In this document: positions 34,438 through 45,200 of the stretch, one piece after another | Numbering within the stretch: position 1 is the stretch's first letter | Layout: the number at the start of each line of letters is the position of its first letter | Source: Paraconiothyrium sp. Pb-2020 | Lineage: Eukaryota; Ascomycota; Dothideomycetes; Pleosporales; Didymosphaeriaceae | DNA length: 64,000 bases | Direction of reading: 5' to 3' | NCBI GenBank assembly: GCA_022419385.1 | Contig: JAJUBI010000001.1 | Span: forward strand, 5,642,001 to 5,706,000 | Notes under the pieces: generated by a model | The model's input: the letters and a program-made list of their open reading frames with translations, nothing else | Databases searched by the model: none | What the model was told of the DNA's origin: nothing | Made by a program: the position numbers and the translations under genes

Positions 34438-35289
34438 ATGCCTTGCAGCAACTGTCTTAAGACTGTGTGTAACGGCTGCGCAAATTTCCCTTCAGGACGA
34501 TACGGAGCCTCGTGGTCACTAGAGGAAGATATTTTGGGTCTCCCCTCTTCCAATATCGACTCCTCCTTCTTGGAAAATGCGGGCTCAGTCTCCCACCCTC
34601 CCCGGATGATGTTCCCGCCGCCGCCTGCTCAACCCTCCCACCCTCAAACCGTCAACCCCTCGCAGCTCCATCTTCCCAACTTTGAGGCACCGGGGCAGTC
34701 GTCTGCATAGGATGCAACGCAGCCGTCCGCGCCTCAGGCAGAGACTGGTGGGGTCGCCCAGACCGTCAATTTCTACGGAGGCGCCCAGGCCGTCCAAATC
34801 TTCCCCTCCGGCACGCTACCGGAAAATCTTCCTCGGACCGGGTCACAGGTCCTTCAATTGAACTGCTTCGGGGGCCGCAACCCCACCCAGACCCTATATA
34901 ACGCTCAGCTCAATGAGCCGATGGCTTACGAGGCGCCCCCGACCGGCGACGGTTGGTGCTCCAGGGCCAACGCGCCCCAACAACAGCTCGTTGAACCTCC
35001 GCAGCAACGCGCGCAGCCAGCGCCAGCGCCACCGTCGAAGAAGCGCGGCCGCCCGGCTGGCAGCTTGGACAAAGTCAAGCGTAACCCCAAGGGGGCAGGC
35101 CTCGCGAAGCAGGCAGCCTACAAGACGAGCGGGCGTCCGAGCAAGGCGCAGAGGGAAGCCCGCATCGCACACATGCGGCTGCAGCAAGAGATCAAGCAGA
35201 TCGAAGAAACAGACGTAGTTGCTCCGTCGCACAAGTATGCGGAGCTGGTGGAGCTGGCGGAAAAAGCAGGCTTGAAGGAGCCGAAATGA
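34438..35289 (+). CDS. AT-hook protein with Cys-rich N-terminus, interrupted by in-frame TAG
   Basis: One frame of 284 codons with a single internal stop, TAG at 34708-34710. Before it: MPCSNCLKTVCNGCANFPSG (four Cys, possibly metal-binding) and a Pro/Ser/Gln-rich linker. After it: more Gln/Pro-rich sequence, then two AT-hook-like motifs (SKKRGRPAGSLDK and TSGRPSKAQREARIAHMRLQ), the minor-groove DNA-binding GRP core, and a charged C-terminal helix. Amino-acid bias is the same on both sides of the stop, which argues for one gene. Options: a nonsense mutation (CAG to TAG), readthrough, or a 60-nt intron ending at the TAG (34651-34710, poor GTCAAC donor). If translation stops, only a 90-residue Cys-rich peptide is made. 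Probable nuclear DNA-binding protein. Confidence 0.6.
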
Positions 35290-35391
35290 GTCCCTTCGAT
35301 CGAAATTCTTTCGCCTATAGTGGTGGCCGATGTCAGTTAAAAGCGCTCCGTCAAGGCAAGGCCTCTTCGTTTTCACGGCATTCTCAACCAT

Positions 35392-35643
35392 CTACTCCTC
35401 CTCTCTTCCTTCATCACCTTCATCCTCCTCCTCAACTTTCGGCGGCACATCATCCGGATGCGGATTCCCCTCATGGTGCCCGTCGCCCCTAATTTTGCCC
35501 CACAACATGAAAAAAGCCAACAAGCCCAGCAGGAAAGCGATTACGGTTGGAGCGGCAGGATGTCGCATTTCTTTAGCTCTCTTCTCGATTTTTGCACGAT
35601 ACCCTTGTCGTTCTGCGATTTTGTCCTTTTGCTTGCCGACGGT
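35392..35643 (-). CDS. Small single-pass membrane protein, 5' end unclear
   Basis: The minus-strand frame ending at 35392 codes for a basic coiled segment (KQKDKIAERQGYRAKIEKRA), MRHPAAPT, one strong membrane helix (VIAFLLGLLAFFMLWG) and a His/Pro then acidic tail (PPKVEEEDEGDEGREEE). This is convincing coding sequence, but the 5' end is not settled. Continuing upstream in frame meets a TAA at 35664-35662 and then an ATG at 35754. Alternatively an exon begins at 35644 after an acceptor CCAG, with an upstream exon I could not place in phase. The topology suggests an organelle or ER tail-anchored-like protein; the family is not recognised. Confidence 0.45.
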   Translation of the reverse strand, partial: TVGKQKDKIAERQGYRAKIEKRAKEMRHPAAPTVIAFLLGLLAFFMLWGKIRGDGHHEGNPHPDDVPPKVEEEDEGDEGREEE

Positions 35644-35754
35644 CCTGGCAATTTCGGGATTTTAGGATGTATGTGCGTTGGGACAGCTGCCGGGCGTAAC
35701 CACTGGTACTGAATGGTTGGACTTTCTTCGACGTTCTATGGGCTTCGTTAGCAT

Positions 35755-36275
35755 CGCTCAATAAGTTAAATAAGCTTTATAAATTCCCTCATACCTCGTG
35801 ATGCCCAATTTGCACGTGCATTGGAGTTGCCCCAGGAAGAGAAGGAGTGAGGTTGCGTTAGCGATATCGGCTTGCGGCGTAACCCGCCAATGACGCTGAG
35901 GGCCGACGTGGGCTTGGCGAGGTGTCTAGCCCTCGTTATCGAGGAGAGACCACAGCTCGATGCATATACCCAAAGAACAGACATGTGGACCGGCTGCTTA
36001 GGTGATCCTTCATTGAACAAGCTATCTGTTCGTTTCATCAACCATCTATATACTACAAAGTAAAATGAATCAAGCCTGTTGGCCGTTTAGCACAGCAATA
36101 CACAAAACACACCTCTCTATCAGACCTCCTCATCAGGCCAATTTAGAATAATCGCCTAAACGCCATGCTTCGAACACCAGAATCAAAGTAGACACCACGT
36201 CGATCGACGCCTGTAGCGCCGAATGCAAACCTGAACCTCTCACGCAAAACTATCAAAACAGTGCTTGCCCCATCC
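35755..36275. other. Intergenic region
   Basis: Between the Tra1 3' end and the 5' side of the small membrane protein (both minus strand). It may include that protein's unplaced first exon (an open minus-strand frame at 36041-35766). Nothing else recognised. Confidence 0.35.
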
Positions 36276-39200
36276 CTACAGATAGGCCATCCACAGCGCA
36301 TCCGTCTGGCACAGCTTCAGCGGGTTAACCGCATTACTGACCAAATCCACCATCGTCTGGTTCGCCGGCAAATTGCTCGTTTGAGGCAAGCTGCCCATGC
36401 TCGTCGCCCGCTTCACAACCAACTCACTATTCGTCTGCACCGTCTCTCTCAGATTCTCCGCCGTCAGCCCCTTGTGCTGGCTTGTGAACCAGTGATTCAT
36501 CTCGTCGCGCATGAAGATAGCTAGCTGCATTTCCAGCTCGCCCTCGGGTTCGATGAGGCACCGCGCAATGCTCATGACGGATGGTGCGAAGATACCTTCG
36601 AGGGCGAGGGGCCCCATCAGAGTTTGCATGTTGGGCGTGAGACGGAAGGGCACCGGCTCGCTGTTATGCAGGATGGGCTTCCCAATTGCCATTGAAGGAA
36701 TAAGCTCGGAGCCCCAAACGCGACCGCTGCCTCGCGAGATGCTGATCTTATGTGGGAAGCGCGAATTCATGTGCATCACGTACGTCATGAATGTGAGTGC
36801 AGCAAGCTGGTAGCTGAATGTGCGGCGGAAGAGCCAGAAGTCCTCGAAGACCGGGTACGTGCTGCGGAAGTAGTCAAGAAGGAGGGTCTGCGGCACGTAT
36901 TTCTTCTGCACAGCTTCAAAGGTCTCGAACCGGATGCTATTAGCATGCTCGATGTTCTTCTACATTACAATGTTAGCTTGATCTTTGCGAAAGAGAATGT
37001 CCAGGGTTCTTACGGGATTGAGAGCCTTGAGCTTCTCCAGACTGAACAAGATAGGCTCGTCCTTATTGAGGCTGGTTTTCCGGCAGTGGTCTTCGAAGAT
37101 GCCTTGCATGCTGATGTAGGAAGCATCATCCTGTACCATGCGCACGACTGGCGTGATAGGCACCATGAGCGGGAGATGGAATTGCAGGTTTCGTCTTCGA
37201 CTCTCTTTGCGCTTCGAAAGGATGCCATTGAAAATCCTGAACAGCTGCAGGATCCGTTCTTCCCTCCTGGAGCTTCGCTGCGCAGGGAACTGAATGGCGA
37301 ACGGATGGATGCTCCCATCATGACCACGGATCTTAAGGCGACGATGGCAGATACCAATGCCACGCACAACGTCCACTTCCGGTAGGAAACGTTCGATGCG
37401 AACGAAGTCAGAGTTCTTGTCGCGATGCTGCAAGTATTGGCCAGGTACTTCCACATCATCGAACTTGAGGAAGCGGAACTCGCTGAGCTGCTGAGTGTAT
37501 GATTCGAGGGGAATAACAAGCTTCCTACGATCGAGGCGCTCTTCAAACCGGTTCCTCCACATGCGAAGCTTCTGTATGTACTCGTACATAGTGGGCTTGT
37601 TAGTGACGAAGTCGAGCTCGAAAGCTTTGCGGATGTGAGGCGGCAGCACAGATTCGGCGAAGCGTGTAATGTTGGCCTCAGTGGATGAGGGGAGTCTAAC
37701 CTCCTGCCCGTAAAGACCAGGCGAGCGCCCGACATAGGCGAGCCCATCATTCAACAAAGCGACGATCAGTCGATAAGCATCTTCGTCCGGAGGACACTTA
37801 AAGTTCTTCTGGATCTGATCGAGCATCGTCTCCATAGAGAGGGCCAACAGCGGGAACGCAGTCTTGAGGATTGCCGAGATCTCCTCCACGTGGTCCCAGG
37901 GTCGCTTGGGGCTGGAGGTTTCTCATCGGTAGTTGTCCCGTTGGGTGCATCTTGCGCAGCCCCCTCAGTCTTCACAGTTCCGTTGGGTGTGCCATTGGTG
38001 ACAGGTTTCGATTCACCGTTCGCGGAAACTGGTCGGTTTCCACTTGCACTTGACCCGGGACGGTTGTCGGGGGAGCTCTGCTTCTGAGCTGGTGATCCCT
38101 GGGCACCCTGTGCTCCTTGCTGTTGCTGCTTTGCCTTGGTTGCCTTCTCCTTCGCCTCCTTCTGCTCGTGGGACTTCTTGAGCGTGACCATATCCTCCCG
38201 CGTAGTTCTAAGGTGGCAGTATAGCGCCTGCGGGTACGTCTTGGCCAGTTTCCCTAGGATGGATCGCGCAATAGGAGCTTCTGGCCTCGACAGACTGTTG
38301 AGGAGCTGTGGAATGTACGTAATCCAGTACCATGCCGGTGTGTCGCCCTGGAACTCTTCAAATTTCTCAGCGAGACGCCGCTCGGAGTTGTCCAGGCTGA
38401 GCAACCAAAGCACACGGCCCAAAAGCTTTCTTGACTTCGCATTTTTGTAAAGACTAGCTGCTTCGAGATAGCAACTAAGAGCAGCCTCAGCCTTATCGAG
38501 GGTCGAAGGATCCTCCTTGAACAGCATGTCATTGTATCGGCCCCACTCAGCCCATGCCTTTGGCAGCTTAAGATCAAAGATCATGGCAGTGCCGAAGGCG
38601 TCGTTGGCGTCGTTCTTCTGACCAAGCTTCGCGAGGAACATACCCTTGAGAGTGTAGAACTCCGCCTTCTGCTGGTTGCCAAAGTAGTTAAGATTGGTAT
38701 TGTTGATTACATCTAGACCATTGTTCAATTCAGATTTGTTCTGGTAATGACACTTCGCTTGCTCGCGCAGTTTCAGGAACGCTTCTTGAATCTCAATGTT
38801 AGGCAGAGTGTATATCCGGCTGAGCTGCTGGATGCACACGTCTGGAAGGTTGTGCTTTCGAGCAACGTGGGCGAAGCGGTTGATGATCCATGCAGTCTCG
38901 TGATAACCGCGGTACGCGAATGAGTTACCGCTAGGGTTGCTAGGATTGGGTGGAAGTAGCTGCAAGTAAACCCCGTTGATAAGATGGAAAATGTGTTGAC
39001 GCCACGTAACCAAATCCTGCCATGCGTTGATGTCGTCCCAGAAATTTGGCAGACGGTCACGCCAAGTAGACAGCAACAATTTGAGCTCTTGCGACTTGTG
39101 GTCCAGGTTGGCCTGAGTTGTCTGCGCGAGGCTCTGGCAGATGACGCTCGCATCGTGTAATTCGACCAGCTGCTGGAAGTGCTGCAGCAGCGGAATGTGG

Positions 39201-42200
39201 GCCTGGGTAATGCGACGAGGCAACTGGTGCCACTTTCTTATAGATAGCTGGATGGACTCATCGCATAGCCTGTGGAACTCCGGTTGGGTTTCCTGCTTCG
39301 CATGCAACTTCAGCAGCGATATGAACGTCTGGAAGAACACTCGTCGTGGCGTTGGCGCGTCGCTGACAGCTTTGATTGTCGCGTCGAGCTGTTCTCGCTG
39401 TTCAGAGTTCTGCCACGCCTCAAAGTGCCTCCAGGTCGCTTCTAGATATAGGTCGTTAAAGTTCTCGTGCTTGGCGAAATCGCTTAAGACCTCCCATTGC
39501 TGCAGTTTCTGAGCGCAGAGGACCCAGTGATCCTCCCAGAGCATGTACTCGCCTGTGGAGAAAGGTAGAACACTAGTCCGAGCCTTGATCTGAGCAGCTT
39601 CGTACATCTGCTGGGCCTTATCCCAGATGCCGATTTGCTCGTACGACAAGGCGGCATTGGTCTCGATGAATTGGCATCGTCTACGCCATGTACCGTAGAA
39701 CAAGTCGTCTTCTTGCATGCCGGTGTAGATCTCGAGTAGTGCATCAAGATTACTCTCCCTAAGCTTTTCAGTATCGACGATGGGGTCGACTGCCGACTCT
39801 TCCATATAGACAGCACCGGTGTACCAAGCGTTGTACGAACGCGCGAGATACTTCATGATGTGAGGCGGAAACTTGACCCGTGGCCTTGCATGCACGATGG
39901 CATCGAGCATGCTTGCGACACAGTTTGGGCGCTTGTCGAGCTGGCGGGAGTGATAGTCTTTTGTCAGGAGCGCAGCGATGCCCTTCTCCAAGTCGCTCTG
40001 ATCGTCCTTTGTGAGAGCAGTCCAAGCAAGCGGGAAAAATGCGACCCAAATATCGTGTGCGAGGTTGCTGTCGGTGTGTTGCAGGTGCCCGAGGGGCTCG
40101 AAGAGGTCCTTGATCTTGACATCGCCGAGCTGGTTACAGAAGCGACGATGGCCACTGACAAGATTCTCGAGCTCGTCGTCAACCATAACATCCGCGATGC
40201 GCGAGTCTCTACTGTAGGTGCCGAAGATGGAAGAATTCTGCGGTAGTCGGAAGTCCTCGGAATGAAGCTGTGCGGTTGTGTTCATTTCAACCGAGCCGAA
40301 CATGAGGTGGATGACCTGGCTGAGCCAATAGCTATCGGCTAGGGTATCCCAGTTCTGCGAGGCAAGTACGTAGCTGAGTCTGCTTGCTGCAGTACGGCTC
40401 AAACTCTTGTCGAAGATAGTCATGTAACGGTTGCGCATTTCGACGTCTTGAGCTCTGGTGCCGATGAGGAAGGCATGCTCCATTCGTACAGTTAGCTCTG
40501 ATCGTGTAATCTTTGGGTCTTCGTAGATTCGGATCACGAGATCAAGGAATCGATTGAGCAGCGACGTATCCGGACGATGTTCGAAAAGTAACATCTTGCT
40601 GAGGACTGCGGTCTTCTCCTTAAGCGTCGGCACAGGCTCATTGGAAACGAAGATCCATTCCTCAACAAGATCAAGAACCTTCGTGCATACAGCAGCGCTC
40701 TGCGATCGTTCAACCAGGGACGCAAGCACACTAAGATACGGCCTACGATTCTCACCGAGCTCATTCATCCGGGCGGCGAGGATATCCACAACTTTGAGCA
40801 CCAAGTCGGTCTGAATCTCAGTCTCGCGGGGATCGGTTGTTGGGGTAGCGCTGTCAGGACGGGCACCGGGTGGGACGGTGGGTTGGCCTTGTTGGCCACT
40901 GTGGGCGGTGAGATGATCCTTTGCCATCTTTCCCTGGAAAGCTTTCATGAGCTGTGGGATGTGCTGATCGATCTCCTCGGGTTGCTTGAGGCAGAGCGTC
41001 CACAGGATGTTGATGGCGCAAATGTTAGAGCCGTTCGAGAGAGCCTCCGTGGCGATAGTCCCCAGTAGGTTTACGAATTCGGTCGAAGGTGTCTCTTCAG
41101 CGTTGCCCTCTTCGTCTTTCACTGGTTCTGGCATAACATCAAGGATGCGCTTCAGAGTGGGTTGCAGGTTCGATGCAACATCTTCTCCTTCATCTGCGGC
41201 CTGTAGGCTCGCTTGCACATCGGCGTGCTCAGAACGAAGCGGCTTCTCCAGCATCCGCTGGAATTGCGGAACGCGTTGGAGCACCCAGTCATCCGGCTTT
41301 ACGTTGACGATGACCTTGACGATCTGTAGAGAGTTTATCATCCGGGTCGTAAATGCCTCTTGCTTGTCTTCCGGCTTCGTCTCCAAAATCAAGATCTCTT
41401 CAATCAAGCTTCTTGCTGAGGATGAGGTCCAAGTCCAGGTCGTTCCAGAGACGCGGGATAAGAGGTCGTGCAGAAGCTGCACAGCTTTGCGACAAATCTC
41501 GGCGGGCTGCGGGCTGTTCGGGATGGTAGCTGAGGCATCTTAGGCTTGGGGGCCACTGGGTAGCGTTCCGGAAGTAGCAATGAATGAGATCAGGTACTTA
41601 ACGAGTAACATGCGAATGCCGAGCGCAGCTACGAAACCTTAGTAGGGAGTGAGAGGCACGATAGACCGCCGTCCGCACCCTTGATGCTGTGGCGATTGCG
41701 AAGAGCGGTCAGTGCCAGAGGACGTTTCATTCGCAGCTCGCTCTTCCCAGGTCCTAATCAGGCCGATCAGATTCAAAGCGAGCTTCTTAGCCTCTGTGGA
41801 CGGGTTCGGCGGTTGAGCGATCGGTAGCGCGCGATAATAATTGCCGATAGTCTCTCGAGCCTCATAGAAAAGGTCTGGAAGTCGGACGAGGAAGTTGAAG
41901 ATGCTCATTAACTGCTGCAAATTCGAGCTTTCCTCCGAAAGGATCTGCGGGAAGTGCCCATCGCGGGATTGCCATCTTCTGATCTCGCCGCCGAGGCGCT
42001 TCTTCAGAACCGGTGCCATCAGCTCAAGCGACTGCATGACAAGCGCCTTACCCTCATTCTGGTGGGCTTTGAGAAGTGTCTGATAGACCTGACTAGCGAT
42101 CTTCACGGGCGTGTCGTATACAGCAATGAAGAAGGCAATGACCACGTAAGCGGCGTACTTGTTGATGACATCTTCCAGTCGAATGTACGCCCATGCGAAT

Positions 42201-45200
42201 CGGATGATGTCTTTTCGAGTTTCTTGGATCACGCTTGAATAATGCTTCAAGAGTAACGTAGTAAGTTGAAGTAGTTCCATACGCGAGTGGTCGACACCAA
42301 GCTGGGCGCTCTCTTCCGATGTATCGATCAATGCCTGCGGTTTCCATAATCGGTTATGTATTGTGTCGGTCATGCTGCGGTCCACCAGCTTCGTACCCTT
42401 GTTGGCTTCGCTGCCGAACAAGGTCTCCCAGTTGCGTTTGGCGTCCATTGCAAAGATTGGGTTGACGATATACCGGAAAATGAAGGTCTTAGTCTTCTGC
42501 GATGAAGTGCGTCCAGTATAGAGATCGATACATTTGTGGACCAGAGCCTTCCAGTAACCAACCGATTCATTCGACACCATCTGACCATAGATGAAATCGA
42601 ATAATATGGGGTGTGCCTTGAAATCGTCAGAGGTGACAGCGTCAATGAGCTCAAAGAAGAAATCGAGGTTGTCGGGATCATAACGCAAGTAGGTCGTGAA
42701 GACGGTCATAATCTGTTCGCCTGCCTGTTCCGTTGCCAAACGCAGGGCAGGGTCGATACTGTTCTGTCGCAGTGTCTTCTCCAACGAGCACGCAGCTTCA
42801 AACAGAGCCTTCCTCAAGTCTTCCTTGCCGGCAAGCCATTCACGGGTTCCCTCGAATTGGCTCATAGCGTAGGCAACGTGTATAGCGTTGAGTTGCGCTT
42901 GACACTTCTCCTTCCCTGAGCCATCAAACTCGAATGAAGCGATGAACTTTGGAATGTCTTTCATCAATTCTTCACGCAAGGCGCCGCTCTCTGGATTCTC
43001 AAGCAGTTGTGCAAAGAACCTGCCTTGCGTCTCGTCCTTCATGATCGGACAGAAGTGGTCCCAAGCTTCCTTCGGGTACATGCAGAGGTACTTGATGAGC
43101 GGCTCCCGGAAGGGGCTGTAGTGTGTCCGACGAAGGGCCGTTTCGAGCTCAATGACTTTCTCGATAAGTTGTTTGAGGAAACTGATCGCTGCTGGAGGCA
43201 ACAGATGAAACACATTAAATATCGCCGTTACGATCTTCATCTTAGGATTCTGTTCAATCATAGTGAACGATATTTTCTGCAGGCTGACTGGATCTGCGAT
43301 GTTCTTGAGATGATCCAAAAGTCGGGTCCCAATCTCGACCTTGAAGTAATTCGTTAGAAGCTTCAGAAGACGAGCCAATCCATCCAAATTCTCCACGGAA
43401 AGCTTCCTAGGGTCCTGGAGATTGACCAGGATCGGTCTAAGACCACTTTGCAGCACATCTTTTGGAAGCTTGTTCGTTGCTGAGATCACACCAGAAAGGC
43501 CAGCGTTGGCAGCATCGATGACCTCGGGGGACTTCGAGTAGAGGCATTTGAAGAATACACCTATGATACGGATGACCGTCTGATTTGGAGGTGTCGTGCT
43601 GAACTCCGGGAAGGTTTGAGCGGTCGAGAGCAATCGAATGCAGGCCACGCGTAGGTTGACAATGTGCTCGGCGTTTCGTTGCTCGAAAGGTTTAGTCGCG
43701 AGCCCCTCATCCTCTGCATCAGCTAGGGCGAGCGACTCCATTAGTAACCTAGTAAGTTGCTCGTTGAACTCAAGAATGTTATTCTTTAGTTTCAGTAAGA
43801 AGGTGATCGCGTCGATGTACGCGATCTGTATCCCGAATGGAAGTGCGCGAAGGGGCTTCGTCCAGATGGGCACAATCAACCGTTCTTTGACTGGCTTGAT
43901 GAGCTCGTGTACGGCACGACCGGTCACATCGGAGAGGACCTGGAATGCTTTCTGGGTAGCTTCTCGAACATTCCTATTCATATGGGACAGGTCTGCGACT
44001 AGTTGGCCACAGATCCTATGCAGGGGGCCTCCCACTTTCTTGCATTCTTCCTCCGTGGCAGGCTTGTAGCATCGCCGGATTAGGTCTTCTATAAGGCCTT
44101 GGGCCTGAATGCGCGTCTTAGAGTCGAGGTCGGTCGGCATATCCTTCATGACGAAAGTCAGTGCCCGGATCAGTTCAAGATGTCGATTCTGCATCCAGGC
44201 GTCGCCCAAGCCAAGCTGCTTGATGATAATTTCGATACCACGAGTGCCTCCAGACTTCATAAACCAGTCATCGGCGTAGCAATTATGGATAAATGTCTTG
44301 GAGAGTTCATCAAAGAAAGGGAAACTGTCCAATTTTTCTTGGCTTCCGAAGATGATCTTTGCGGTATCGCGCATGGTGATGATGGCTTGCTCAGCGGCAT
44401 CGCGGACCATTTGATGCTCGGACGCAAGCGAGTCACCGAGAGCATCAGAGAAGACATCGGCGTCTATTACGACCGGACCCTCTCCTGAGTGAACATCGAA
44501 TGGTCTCCCCTTATGCTTCTCATGCGCGAAATGCATCCCTAGCTCCAGTAGAGTGAAGTGTTTCGCGAGGTTTGTCACCAAGGTATCAGCATCAGCTTTC
44601 AGGTCGGCTATGGAAATAGCGAAGATGCAGGCTTTAAGAAGCTTCCTCAGGGTCTCCTGTTCAACGCCCTTTTTGACGATGGATTTGCTACGCTCGGAAA
44701 TAGTCATTAGATCAGCCCCAGCGTCCGTCTTCTTGCTGACTAGATCGTTGGCTTGCAACCGAATCAGTTGCGCAAAGTCATCGGGCAAGCTATCAAAGCC
44801 CACGAGGAGCTTAGTGTGGGAGGTTATGAGCCTAAAAGCTTGCTGTTTGTGGAATGGATCCGACTTCTTTGCTGCAGGAAGCTTTGGTACTTCGTGAAGC
44901 TTTGCTATGGCTGTCTCAATACCGATCACTGCCGGAAACGCGCGATCCTTGGTGGAACCAATGAGTCGGATGTCGAGGGATGCGGCATCATCAGAGTATG
45001 GCTTGTAATTCAGCTGTGGTGGACCGGTGATAAACTTGCGATTGCGACCGCCTAGCTTGCCGAGAATCCTCATCGTCGTATGTGCGTGGAAGTGGCTGTA
45101 AGGTTGAGGTTTTAGGTGCTCCCAAAGTGCAGCCATGAGGTCATCAATGACAGGCGCCATGATGGGGTCGAGATAATCTGCCGTGAGATTGTCAACACAC

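Noticed and set aside
34134..34460. 108-codon plus-strand frame before the AT-hook gene
   Set aside because: C/T-rich promoter and leader sequence containing the TATA-like element; no protein-like features.
35766..36041. Minus-strand frame resembling a mitochondrial leader
   Set aside because: Could be a 5' exon of the small membrane protein, but no splice put it in phase; left unannotated.
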